From positions 1 through 64,000 of the forward strand of contig CAWBOY010000006.1 of NCBI GenBank assembly GCA_963790585.1: 64,000 nucleotides of DNA. The letters run 5' to 3'. This stretch comes from CAWBOY01 sp963790585. Lineage in GTDB: Bacteria > Planctomycetota > Planctomycetia > Gemmatales > Gemmataceae. Below are positions 1 to 10,455 of this stretch, in pieces (position 1 is the stretch's first letter; each line of letters begins with the position of its first letter). The position numbers were made by a program, and so were the translations under genes. The notes under the pieces were generated by a model. That model saw only the letters and a list, made by a program, of their open reading frames with translations, was not told where the DNA came from and ran no database searches.

Positions 1-64
1 GCGTGTCGAATGAACTAGCTTTCGGCGGTCGTCTGGGCCTCTGGTATCCAGAAATGGGCCTAGA
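1..64 (+). pseudogene. Porin-like outer-membrane protein, 5' fragment interrupted by an IS element
   Basis: Frame 3 is open from the window edge to the IS boundary and encodes a stretch ending in FGGRLGLWYPEMGL, alternating aromatic and small residues as in an outer-membrane beta strand. It continues in frame at 1930: joining base 64 to base 1930 makes the codon GAA and reads GLEAGISALHSGDYISGF. The true 5' end lies outside the window. With the insertion present this half stops at a TGA near 95. The porin assignment rests on strand-like composition and the C-terminal signature of the second half; the exact porin family is not recognised. Confidence 0.6.
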
Positions 65-1923
65 CCTTAAGCAAGCGAACCCAGTTACCCCGTACTGATC
101 ACGATGGCATGAAAAACTCGAAATCCCTTGTCCTTTCTGCGGTGTTTAATGATTTGCCGTCCACAAAACACCCAAATCAGAAAGGAATTTCGAGTGAAAG
201 CCAAGATACAACGCCAACTGGCAAAACGCAAGCGTCGCATCGCTCGCCGACTCGACAAAACCAAGCTGGGCCGCATCGATCGGCCCGTGTTTCGAGCCAG
301 AAACATCCACTACGAGATAGCCGAACGCGATCGCGGTACGGCACACGGCGGCATTGGGGCTTTCCACAAACTGGCACGCTGGCTCAAGCTGCCCGAGACC
401 ATCGACAAGCAACTTCATCTGCTCAAGATTCACCTGCCCTACCATGAGTCCGATCATGTACTCAACCTGGCCTACAACGCCCTCTGTGACGGCACCTGCC
501 TCCAGGATCTCGAACTACGCCGCAACGACGAAGTCTTTCTCGACGCTCTCGACGCCCGACGCATTCCCGACCCGACTACCGCTGGAGATTTCTGTCGCCG
601 CTTCCAGACCGAGGACATCCAGATCTTGCAAAACGTATTTCACGAAGCCCGGCTCAAGGTGTGGGCCAAACAGCCGGCCGACTTCTTCCGCCGGGCCACG
701 ATCGACATGGATGGTGTCCTGGTGGAAACCGGAGGCCGCTGCAAGCAAGGCATGGACATCTCCTACGATGGCACCTGGGGCTATCATGCCTTGGTGTTGT
801 CACTGGCGGAAACAAACGAAGTTCTGAGCATCACCAACCGGTCGGGCAACCGTCCCTCACACGAGGGAGCGGCTGCCGAGGTGGACCGCTGCCTTGAGGT
901 TTGCTTTCGTGGTGGCTTTCAGCAAGTGTTCCTTCGTGGTGACACCGCATTTTCACAAACCGAGCACCTGGATCGCTGGAACGCGGACAAGCGTGTTCGC
1001 TTTATCTTCGGCTACGACAACATGGAGAATGTGCGTGATTGGGCCAATCTATTGCCGGAAAGAACCTGGAAAACGCTCGACCGTCCGCCGCGTTACCAGC
1101 GGAAGACCAAGCCTCGGCAGCGTCCGGATAACATCAAGGATGAGATCGTGCGAAGACGTGAGTTTGAGGCCTTACGCCTCCAGTCGGAGGAGGTCGCTGA
1201 GTTCAACTATCAGCCTACCGCCTGCCGCGAGACCTATCGCATGATCGTGCTACGCAAGAAGATCCTACATGAAAAAAACAACATTTTGTTGTTCCCGGAG
1301 ATTCGTTACTTCTTCTACCTGACTAACGATTGGCTACGTGAGCCGGAGGAGATCGTCCTGGATGCCAACGACCGCTGTGATCAGGAGAACCTGTTGGCGC
1401 AGTTACTGCATGGCTGTTGGGCGTTGCGAGCGGGGTTAGACAATTTAACGAGTAATTGGGCCTACATGGTAATGACGGCATTGGCCTGGAACTTGAAGGC
1501 GTGGTTTGCCTTACTGATCCCCGTCAGTCCAGGCCGATGGCGGGAGGAGCACCAAAAGCAAAAGCAGTTGGTGTTGGGCCTGGAGTTCCGCACGTTCGTG
1601 CAAGCGTTTGTGCGTATGCCGTGTCAGTTGCTTCGGACGGGACGACGCCTCCTGTATCGCTTGCTCTCGTGGAACCCATATCAAACAATCTTCTTTCGCG
1701 TGTTCGACCTGTTGCGTTGCTGAAAAAAGAACTTGAAGTCGGAGTCCGGATGCTCCGATCCCCCACGGCCATTCCGGCGTAGTCCGCAGAAGGGAAACCT
1801 CAGTATGACAAGCGTTGAAACCGAAGGCCACTTGCTGTCCCGCCCGACAGCCCGGAGGCGGTACGCATAGCCGCGAAACAAACCGTAAGAACCTTGGCCG
1901 CAGCCGCGTTCGCTTGTTTAAGG
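65..1923 (+). mobile_element. IS1380-family insertion sequence (1,859 bp)
   Basis: The ends are 16-bp inverted repeats: CCTTAAGCAAGCGAAC at 65-80 and, as reverse complement of 1908-1923, CCTTAAACAAGCGAAC (15 of 16 matching), both beginning with CC as IS1380 ends do. CCTAGA is directly repeated immediately outside (59-64 and 1924-1929), a 6-bp target duplication; 4-5 bp is more usual for the family. Length and a single transposase gene fit IS1380. Excision of the element plus one duplication copy restores the porin reading frame, which independently fixes the boundaries. Confidence 0.9.
194..1723 (+). CDS. IS1380-family transposase
   Basis: DDE transposase (DDE_Tnp_1_4 type) that cuts and joins the ends of its own element. 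The predicted acidic residues are D171 (TIDMDG), D250 (LRGDTAFS) and E398 (CDQENLL); the last lies before the typical IS1380 C-terminal region containing SNWAYMV and AWNLKAWF. The early PDPTTAGDFCRRF block is also characteristic. I start at GTG 194 because AAAGGA lies 7 nt upstream; an ATG at 128 is in frame but lacks such a site. At 509 residues it is full length with no internal stop, so the element may still be active. Confidence 0.93.
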   Translation: MKAKIQRQLAKRKRRIARRLDKTKLGRIDRPVFRARNIHYEIAERDRGTAHGGIGAFHKLARWLKLPETIDKQLHLLKIHLPYHESDHVLNLAYNALCDGTCLQDLELRRNDEVFLDALDARRIPDPTTAGDFCRRFQTEDIQILQNVFHEARLKVWAKQPADFFRRATIDMDGVLVETGGRCKQGMDISYDGTWGYHALVLSLAETNEVLSITNRSGNRPSHEGAAAEVDRCLEVCFRGGFQQVFLRGDTAFSQTEHLDRWNADKRVRFIFGYDNMENVRDWANLLPERTWKTLDRPPRYQRKTKPRQRPDNIKDEIVRRREFEALRLQSEEVAEFNYQPTACRETYRMIVLRKKILHEKNNILLFPEIRYFFYLTNDWLREPEEIVLDANDRCDQENLLAQLLHGCWALRAGLDNLTSNWAYMVMTALAWNLKAWFALLIPVSPGRWREEHQKQKQLVLGLEFRTFVQAFVRMPCQLLRTGRRLLYRLLSWNPYQTIFFRVFDLLRC

Positions 1924-1929
1924 CCTAGA

Positions 1930-2401
1930 AGCCGGTATATCGGCATTGCACAGCGGGGACTACATCAGTGGTTTCGAGAATTCGATGACGCTGTTCGCCC
2001 TGGATCTCAATTACCACAAAGGCAATTGGGACTTCCGAGCAGAGTACGGCAAGACCTACCAACAGGCTCAGCCCTTCCTGAACGACAACATCGTGCGTCA
2101 AGGCATGTACGCTCAAATTGCTTATCGGCCGCGAGATTGTTCCAACCGGTACTTGCAAAATATGGAATTCGTCTATCGCTATTGCTATGCCAATTTCTCC
2201 GGCATTGATGCGACTGCCCTGGATTTGACGACATTTGCTTCACCCGCCGATGTGCCTGTGACTCGGCAGCAGAACGAAGTGGGTATTAACTATTATTTCG
2301 CTCCGCGCAGGGTTCTCAAGTGCGCTTATCAGATTAATGACGAGCCTGGGTTTCATCTGCACGATAATCAGTTTATCACCGAACTTGCCTGGGGTTGGTA
2401 G
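1930..2401 (+). pseudogene. Porin-like outer-membrane protein, 3' fragment
   Basis: This continues the reading frame broken by the IS at 65-1923. It encodes alternating hydrophobic and polar beta strands (for example MTLFALDLNYHKGNWDFRAEYG) and ends in ITELAWGW, with the C-terminal aromatic residue typical of outer-membrane barrels. A TTG at 1946 could begin a truncated product, but no ribosome site supports it and there would be no signal peptide. Before insertion the protein was probably an outer-membrane channel or carbohydrate-selective porin. The next gene starts 27 nt downstream and was probably co-transcribed, so the insertion may also silence it. Confidence 0.7.
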
Positions 2402-2428
2402 TTGTAAATCCACATGGAGAACGCAGTC

Positions 2429-2944
2429 ATGCCAAACATACGAATTAGCGCGAGCCTCGCGTTAGCTATTGCCCTCGGATCGTTGCTCACCGTTGTCGGA
2501 TGTTATAACACGCCGAGTGTTGCGACGGAATCCTCGCAAGGTCCGGCGCTCTGCGCATGCCGTCGCCCGAGCAGGAAGGGGTATGCACCACATACGAGGA
2601 TTCGCTGACCGGTGGTCAGATCTTTACTATGTATTGCAGCTATTGCCATAATGCCCCAAATCTCTCGGAAAGACCTTATTCCCAGTTCAGGAATGTCACG
2701 GCACATATGCGCAGTTCGGGCCAATTTGACGGGCAAGGAATACGCCAAGCTGATGATCTTCTTCCGCCGCTGGAACGACGTCCCGGCTCCGACCCCCGCT
2801 ATGCCACCGTCGCCAAAGACGCTCATCTTCTCACAACCAATGACAGAACTTAAGCCGAAGGACGAAAAGGATAAAGAGAACGTAGACACTGATCAAGCGA
2901 AGGCGGATGATAAAACCAAGAAGGAGCCTACGCCACCCACTTGA
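2429..2944 (+). CDS. c-type cytochrome lipoprotein (two apparent frameshifts)
   Basis: The N-terminus MPNIRISASLALAIALGS followed by LLTVVGC is a lipoprotein signal with lipobox Cys. A single heme c site, YCSYCHN, lies in the +1 frame near 2634-2654. The C-terminal half, with ANLTGKEYAKLMIFFRRWND and a charged Lys/Glu tail, is back in the first frame. Two opposite single-base shifts, near 2530-2570 and 2690-2730, are needed to join them. The start at 2429 is preceded by GGAG; an in-frame ATG exists at 2414. As the gene directly follows the broken porin, a periplasmic electron-transfer role linked to it is possible, but this is inference. It could be a decaying gene downstream of the IS. Confidence 0.6.
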
Positions 2945-3407
2945 GATCGATCGCGCGGCACTGCTTGGAGACTTCTTTTGGAGGTATTCTAGGGGAGATA
3001 ACGCGACAGCATGACCTTGGTCTGTTAGACGGATAAGCGATGGCCAACCCTATTGACCTGTATTGGGGCATACCGCCAAAGAACAGGTTGCATTCATTCG
3101 CGTGCCCGTCGGTTCGCCGCGCCCCGACCGCTCACACGTGGTCAATAATCCGCGAGTGATCGTGGCGGTATCGCAATTCGGAGGGCGTTGACCGCAGCGG
3201 CGACGGCAGTCATCTCCTGAAATATCGCACCTGCCACCGGAGCAGGTAACCGGGTCGCTCCAGGGGGTCGCTCCCTTGTATACCAGTATGACGAAAAGGT
3301 GATCAAACCAACGAGGCAGGCTCGCGGGGCTGATAAAGCTACTCCAAAACGATGTTGTGAAGCGGTAACGGACGGTGGCGTACTCCGTCCGTAGATTCCG
3401 GGGCACC
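2945..3407. other. Intergenic region with one gene remnant
   Basis: No intact gene is seen on either strand. The only interpretable stretch is a short minus-strand segment resembling a P-type ATPase C-terminus (3142-3255), listed separately. The remainder has open frames of up to about 120 codons, but their composition is not protein-like. Confidence 0.5.
3142..3255 (-). pseudogene. C-terminal fragment of a heavy-metal P-type ATPase
   Basis: The minus strand encodes LPAPVAGAIFQEMTAVAAAV followed by NALRI and a stop shortly after. This closely resembles the last membrane helix of heavy-metal-translocating P-type ATPases, where a proline, a GA..QE stretch and a terminal NALR motif are conserved. 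No upstream ATPase domains (DKTGT, TGD) precede it; the next sequence is the end of an unrelated membrane gene. I read it as the relic of a deleted transporter gene. It is short enough that chance resemblance cannot be excluded. Confidence 0.45.
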
Positions 3408-4604
3408 TCATTGGGATATGGCACTCTTTGATTCCCCCTTTGGTCCCAATTTCCTTGGCTTCAGTGAGTGGATTGCCAAAACTGCCAGGACCGGCACCGC
3501 GGGCATGTAGTTGCGCGACTCATACGACCAACTCATGGTCACATGCACGCCGATCATCAGGGGGACCACGGTGAGCGCAAGCGGCCGCAACGAGGGCGGA
3601 TAGTGCCGCCAGCCCCGTACCGCCAACGGCACGAACGGCACGACGAATACGAACGGGTGCAGCCACCGCTCGATGAGCCACGCCCCTGTCTGTGCGTCCG
3701 TCTCCCGAGGGGCGAAGTTCGCCCAAAACATCATAGTCCCGTCGACTCCATTCAGTGATGTGCCTGGCCGCCAACCCAAGGGCCAGCGCGCGACCAGGAA
3801 CGCGAACGTGCAGGCCGCCAGGAACACCGCCGACCACAGCGCCGCCCGCGTCCCCTGCCCCCAGTGACACGCCCAATACGCCGGCACCAAGATTACCGCT
3901 GTTTCCTTCGCCAGCATTCCCAGGACCAAGGCTGCCAAAAGCAAGCCGCGCCGGTCTTCCACTATCCACACCAGACCCAACGCGAACAAAGCGTGGCTGA
4001 CCGGGTCGGTCAGCTGTCCTAAGTAGCGCAGGCACGATAGCGGGTAGTAAAGGGCGCAAATCATAGGGGCAGCCAACGCGGCGGCCGGCGATACGAAGAT
4101 GGCAGCGAGGCGGTACGCCGCCCACAAAAACCAGAACGTAAAGAACCAGCGATAAACCAGACACGAGAACGGCCAATCGCCGGTTGCCAGTTCCAGTGAG
4201 CGGACGAAGCCGTAGGAGAGCGGGCGGTAGCCGTGCGGCACGCATACTTCGATTGGCTCTGGTCCGAGTCGCAGGATTTCGCGGTAGATCTTGTGTTGGA
4301 ACTCCGCCGCGTCGGGTCGGTCGTCAATCGCGATGCGATGGCCAATGGCCAGAGCGGCGGCCAGCCCTGCCGCAGCTAAGGTTTCGCGCGTTGGCCGGCC
4401 CGCCCAGCCGATGAAGGCGAACATTGCGAGGAGAACTCCAACCTTGGCAGCGACGGCCGCAAGCGCGGAGGCGAAGGGAGAAGCCCAATCGTGCGGTCCA
4501 GGCGCCAGCAGGGGTGGCAGCGACAACAAGGCCAGCAGCAGCAGACCGACGGACACGGCCAAGGGCCGGCAAGCGAGCGATGCGATGGGTTCGGGGTGGG
4601 GCAT
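3408..4604 (-). CDS. Polytopic membrane protein, GT-C glycosyltransferase-like
   Basis: A 398-residue hydrophobic protein with roughly nine to ten predicted membrane helices, beginning at about residue 16 (VGLLLLALLSLPPLL). The segment LGMLAKETAVILVPAYW matches the helix-loop typical of dolichyl-phosphate-mannose-dependent mannosyltransferase-like (GT-C, family 39/DUF2029-type) proteins, and DRPDAAEFQHKIY early in the chain could carry the acidic residue of the first periplasmic loop. No sharper assignment is possible by eye. It stands downstream of the histidine-kinase operon but is separated from it by about 210 bp. Confidence 0.6.
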   Translation of the reverse strand: MPHPEPIASLACRPLAVSVGLLLLALLSLPPLLAPGPHDWASPFASALAAVAAKVGVLLAMFAFIGWAGRPTRETLAAAGLAAALAIGHRIAIDDRPDAAEFQHKIYREILRLGPEPIEVCVPHGYRPLSYGFVRSLELATGDWPFSCLVYRWFFTFWFLWAAYRLAAIFVSPAAALAAPMICALYYPLSCLRYLGQLTDPVSHALFALGLVWIVEDRRGLLLAALVLGMLAKETAVILVPAYWACHWGQGTRAALWSAVFLAACTFAFLVARWPLGWRPGTSLNGVDGTMMFWANFAPRETDAQTGAWLIERWLHPFVFVVPFVPLAVRGWRHYPPSLRPLALTVVPLMIGVHVTMSWSYESRNYMPAVPVLAVLAIHSLKPRKLGPKGESKSAISQ

Positions 4605-4814
4605 GGTGTATGGTCCCGTTTATTTAAGAAGGCCGAACGGCAACGCTCAGCAGGGACTGCCCGCATTTGCCTTGATTACGTCCGAGCCGAAATGGGGCGG
4701 TCCTGTCAGCGGCTGCCCCGTTTGGGGGGTCGAGAAACGCCCGGACGAGCATTAATTTGACGCACATAGAGTTTTTTGGCGCTGAGCTCCCCGCTGCCGC
4801 TTGCGCTTCTTGGC

Positions 4815-6551
<1,737 letters not shown>

Positions 6552-6598
6552 GAGTTGGCACCGCAGAGCGAAGGTTGCTAGCAACTACTGAAAGCCCG

Positions 6599-7468
6599 TC
6601 ACGCCGATCCGCCGGACCAGAAGCGCTCGATCGCCTCTTGTAACTGGTCGCGATCCTCACACCAGATTAGCAGATCTTCGTCAATCTCGTGCTGCAATCG
6701 GATAAGGAGAGCCGGCTGGTCGGCCTTATGCGGCAGCCAGGCAATCTGTTCGCGCTTCAGTGGTAGCCCTCTCGAACGGCGCGGATCGATTGGCAGCCGA
6801 AAGCGCAGCGGCGGGCCGCCCGAAAAATAGGTCCGCAGCTCCAGCTTGCCGTAGCGCGACCGCAGGACGCCGCGCAGCGGCAAGCGCACGGACGAGATGC
6901 CCATCCGAATGGGTACATCGCCAGGTTTCGGTTCGGGCTCCGCGGGCACATCCAGTGCATGTCGCAGTAACTGCGCCAGCCAGCGCATTTCGGCGGGGTC
7001 TCGCTCCCGGAACAGCTCGACCAAGCCAAGATTGGTTAACATTTTCAAGGAGCCGTACTCTTCATCGAGTGCGTCGATCTGGGTCGCTTCCCAGGTCGAT
7101 TCCTTGCAAAATAATGCACTTCGGCGATGCAGATACATTTGCCGGCCAATGACGACGACTGTGGCGTGGCCGAGTGATTGTTCGAGAACCGACCTGGTCA
7201 GAAGCAAGGCCCCAGGCCGCAGGGCGAAAAAGCAGATGAGGAAGAGAGTTAATAGGCCGAGGCGCTGGTCCCAGCCCACGGCTTGTTGCAGGCTGGCCCA
7301 ACAAAAGATGGTAAGCAGAGTTACAAAGGCGATGACCGCGACGCAAATGAGCCAACTCTGCCAGACCGCGCGGAAGCCGCGCGGCGGCAGATGCAGAGTA
7401 AAGCCGTCCGCCTGGCTTTCGTATCGCGCCTGGCTCGCGGACGGCGGTTCCAGCGCGCTGGCATTCAT
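6599..7468 (-). CDS. Hypothetical two-helix membrane protein
   Basis: A 289-residue protein of unknown function. Two adjacent membrane helices lie near residues 38-60 (WLICVAVIAFVTLLTIFCWA) and 70-90, followed by a cytoplasmic region of about 190 residues without recognisable catalytic motifs; the layout resembles membrane-anchored PH-like or DUF proteins. Its ATG overlaps the stop of the DinB gene by 4 bp, which indicates translational coupling, and it ends about 50 nt before the histidine kinase, so all three are probably one operon. Confidence 0.7.
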   Translation of the reverse strand: MNASALEPPSASQARYESQADGFTLHLPPRGFRAVWQSWLICVAVIAFVTLLTIFCWASLQQAVGWDQRLGLLTLFLICFFALRPGALLLTRSVLEQSLGHATVVVIGRQMYLHRRSALFCKESTWEATQIDALDEEYGSLKMLTNLGLVELFRERDPAEMRWLAQLLRHALDVPAEPEPKPGDVPIRMGISSVRLPLRGVLRSRYGKLELRTYFSGGPPLRFRLPIDPRRSRGLPLKREQIAWLPHKADQPALLIRLQHEIDEDLLIWCEDRDQLQEAIERFWSGGSA

Positions 7469-7941
7469 GTCGCCAATCCTAGGGCCTTTCGCTTCTCGAT
7501 AATAAAGGCGACATGGTGGTTGACATGATTAATCATGCCGTTGATGAGCTTTTCTAGAGTCTGCGGGCCGCGTTCGCTGTGCTGACCAGCGCGGGTGAGA
7601 GCCGTATCGGGGAGCTGGCGTAAGATTTTCGCCATCTGCGATCGTGTTAATTCGACAATTTTGATTTCTTCTTCGAGATCACGGCTGTGATAGGCAAGTG
7701 CCTTGGCGAATTTCTCTTCATCGGCCCCCAAAAGCGTCGGGTTCTCATCCGCGAGGACGCGCTTCATACGATCGGCATAAATGGGATCGAAATCGGAGAT
7801 ATGGCAGACAACTTCCAAGGTGCTCCATTTGCCGGGGACCGGCCGAGCCTTGAGTTGCTCCGGCGTCATTCCAGCGACGGCTTTTCGCAGCGTCGCAGTT
7901 CCGGCGAGATACGATTCGATCAACGGCGCAAGTTTGCTCAT
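7465..7941 (-). CDS. DinB-like (DinB_2) four-helix metal-binding protein
   Basis: A 158-residue DinB/YfiT-like protein. The sequence GKWSTLEVVCHISDFD supplies the first conserved His and the C-terminal MINHVNHHVAFI the second metal-binding pair, as in the DinB_2 family of thiol-dependent or damage-associated four-helix proteins. The actual reaction is unknown for most members. The gene begins an apparent minus-strand operon with the membrane protein (4-bp overlap) and the histidine kinase. CAGGAGACCTGCACC directly before ATG gives a ribosome site. Confidence 0.85.
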   Translation of the reverse strand: MSKLAPLIESYLAGTATLRKAVAGMTPEQLKARPVPGKWSTLEVVCHISDFDPIYADRMKRVLADENPTLLGADEEKFAKALAYHSRDLEEEIKIVELTRSQMAKILRQLPDTALTRAGQHSERGPQTLEKLINGMINHVNHHVAFIIEKRKALGLAT

Positions 7942-7986
7942 GGTGCAGGTCTCCTGATGAAGAAAGGGTTATTATAGAGACGATTC

Positions 7987-9062
7987 TCAACCTGCTCTCG
8001 ACTCCAAGCCGGCGCGGATCGCACTGATCCGCTCGCGCCTTTCCGATTCGGGCGCGAATGGATCGAACTGGACGCCGGGCACAATCAGTTGCAACACTTC
8101 GTAGGCGAGCCGGCGCATCTCGACATCGCGGCGGTCAAGAGCGTCTAATAGCGCCGGGATCGCGGCCGAACCGCTATCGACCAGCTTCAATCCAGCGTGT
8201 GGATCTCCGCCCCTCAAGCTTTCGAGGAGCTGCATCATCCTGTCCTGTTGAACCGCTTGGTGAATCACGACCTCCGGCTCGCGCGTCACGGCAGGCGTGC
8301 CATTTCCCATGAATCCGGCCGGCGTAAAGCTGTTGCCCAGGTAAGCGCTAATGGCTACCGGATCGCGCACCAGATCTTGCGGGGTGCCGTGACAAAGCAC
8401 TTTGCCACCCTTGATGAGATAGCTGCGATCGACGACGTCGAGGATCTCTTTGCGCGATGGTCGGTGACGAGGATGCCGATCCCCTGGTCACGCAGGCCGC
8501 GCACGATCTGTTGAATATCCTCGATCGTTTGAGGGTCGATGCCGGTAAAAGGTTCATCCAACAAAATGAGCAGCGGGTCGCATACGAGACAACGTGCGAT
8601 CTCTAATCTCCGCTTTTCGCCGCCGGACAGCCGGGCTGCGTTGTTCTTGCGCAGGTGGGTCAAGCCAAACTTCTGCAGAACTACATCGGTTTTCTCGAAG
8701 CGCTCTGCCCGCGTCAGCTTGCGCTTGAGCAAGCGGTGGGCCGGCATCGCTTCGAGGATGGCGAGGATATTTTGTTCCACCGTCAGTTTGCGGAAGACGC
8801 TGGTTTCTTGCGACAGATACCCCATGCCGAGGCGAGCGCGCTTGAACATCGGCAGCTGGGTGACGTCTTTGCCGTCAAACATCACGGTGCCGGAAAAGGG
8901 GGTGACCTGGCCGGTGGTCATGCGGAAGCTCGTGGTCTTACCGGCGCCGTTGGGGCCGAGCAATCCGACGACCTCGCCGACGTCAACTTCAAAATCGACG
9001 CCATCGACGACCTTGCGGCTGCCGTAATACTTGACCAACCCGCGCACTTCCAGGATGGGCAT
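7987..9062 (-). CDS. lptB: LptB-like LPS-export ABC ATPase with C-terminal repeat-like extension (one frameshift)
   Basis: ATPase subunit of a lipopolysaccharide-export (LptB-type) ABC transporter acting at the inner membrane. Walker A is GPNGAGKT (36-43), Q-loop Q85, signature LSGGEKRR (145-152), Walker B ILLDEPF (166-172). The ATG at 9062 follows GGAGGT. After VTDH (residue 202, about 8450-8456) the frame changes; one missing base restores the family-typical VVDRSYLIKGGKVLCHGTP. Usual LptB ends near 240 residues. Here about 100 more follow, including LVDSGSAAIPALLDALDRRD, which looks like HEAT-type helices. No lptF/G or lptA is adjacent. Confidence 0.85.
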
Positions 9063-9228
9063 CCGTGACCTCCCTGCTCCATTGAGGCTTAGACCCGCGC
9101 CGAGCATTTTCGACGGGTAGCGGCAGCTTGGCTATACTTGTTTCTAAATGGCGGGACAAGAGCAGGTAGGGACCTGGACTTGTTTACAGGTACACGACGC
9201 AGGGCGATTCGAAGGCTTGATTTGGCCT

Positions 9229-10410
9229 TCACTGCACTTCGAGACCTATCAGCGTCAAGTCATCGCTCAGCGCTCCATCCGCTACCATATCGCGCACCAC
9301 ACGATCGACGAATTGGCGAATAGGCAGTTGCCGATGAAGGGCCGCAGACGCTTTCAGAGACTCCGCACCCGGCGGTGCGTCTCCGAGACAGAGCGAATCG
9401 ATCCCGTCGCTAAAAAAGAGGACCTTATCGCCGAACTTAAGAGGATAATCGGTCGCGCTAAAGACAGCATTGGCCCCACCAAGCAACACGCCCTCCTGTG
9501 GACAAAAGCGCGGCACTTCGTCCGCGGGCAGATATAGAAATTGCGGCTGACCCGCCCGAGCCACTGTCAGGCATTTCGTCTGACTGTTGAACAAGGCATA
9601 GACCATGCTTAGGAATGGTTGCTCCGAAAGCTGCTGGTCAAGGAGTTCGCGATTTAGGCATGACAACACTTCATTCGGAGGGACTAGCCCATAGACCAGG
9701 CCGGCGCATTCCTTGTGCGGCAGCGCCTGTTTCACGAACAAACTCAGCAGCGCCGCGGAGATTCCGTGACTCAGCGTATCAGCCACATAGATGCTGACGT
9801 GCTCCTCATCGTGACGGACAATATCGTGAAAATCGCCTCCGACCGGGCCGCAACGAATGGTGCGGTAAGCGATGGAGGCACCGGGCGCAATGAGCGAACC
9901 TTGAGTCGGCTGGCGCCGTTGCAGGCAACGTGCCATCTCATGATCTTGTTCGATCTGTTGATGAAGCTCGTTGAGTTGCTTGCCAATGCGCTGGAGTTCC
10001 AGCGTCTTATCCGTCAGGCGGTGATAGCGCGATTGCAGACGCAGCAGGGCGCGCATCTGGAGGCGAAGTTCGAACGCTGTGAAGGGAAAAGGCAAACACG
10101 CATCGGCGCCAGATTCGAGGATGCTTTGGCGCGTTGGCGGCCGTGTTTCGTCGCTAAGAAAAAGAATCGGAACCGCTGCTGTCTCAACGACATGATGTAG
10201 CCGACGGCAGAGGGGAATCGCTTCGGCCAGGCAACCGTGACCGTCAATGACGATGAGTTGGAAACGGGCGGGCCCTTCCGGATCGGGAAATTCAATCAGG
10301 TGCCCAAAGGTATCGATTGGTTCGACGCGAAGGACCTCGCGCAACGCGTCCAGGTCCGCAAGCGACTTGGCACAGAGGAGAACCTGAGACGTCCTTGTCA
10401 CGGGAGCCAT
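9229..10410 (-). CDS. Receiver-SpoIIE (PP2C-type) phosphatase, response regulator
   Basis: A two-domain signalling protein. The N-terminal ~130 residues look like a response-regulator receiver domain (LIVIDGHG at the phospho-acceptor strand, then PILFLSDE and ADACLPFPF), followed by a short coiled coil and a SpoIIE-type Ser phosphatase domain. The metal-binding motifs are GPVGGDFHDIV, VADTLSHGISAALL, LFFSDGIDS and SDDLTLI. Such proteins dephosphorylate anti-anti-sigma factors in partner-switch pathways. None is adjacent, though the heme histidine kinase 3 kb downstream is a candidate partner (inference). The ATG at 10410 has AGAGGA immediately upstream, closer than ideal; a TTG at 10443 is the alternative. 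Confidence 0.85.
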   Translation of the reverse strand: MAPVTRTSQVLLCAKSLADLDALREVLRVEPIDTFGHLIEFPDPEGPARFQLIVIDGHGCLAEAIPLCRRLHHVVETAAVPILFLSDETRPPTRQSILESGADACLPFPFTAFELRLQMRALLRLQSRYHRLTDKTLELQRIGKQLNELHQQIEQDHEMARCLQRRQPTQGSLIAPGASIAYRTIRCGPVGGDFHDIVRHDEEHVSIYVADTLSHGISAALLSLFVKQALPHKECAGLVYGLVPPNEVLSCLNRELLDQQLSEQPFLSMVYALFNSQTKCLTVARAGQPQFLYLPADEVPRFCPQEGVLLGGANAVFSATDYPLKFGDKVLFFSDGIDSLCLGDAPPGAESLKASAALHRQLPIRQFVDRVVRDMVADGALSDDLTLIGLEVQ

Positions 10411-10455
10411 TCCTCTACGCGGATTTAACAACAAAAGTATCAAAACGGTGCGATT

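Noticed and set aside
3520..4245. 241-codon minus-strand frame within the GT-C-like gene
   Set aside because: Offset frame of the same strand with Arg/Gly-rich composition; the 398-residue membrane protein frame is the coding one.
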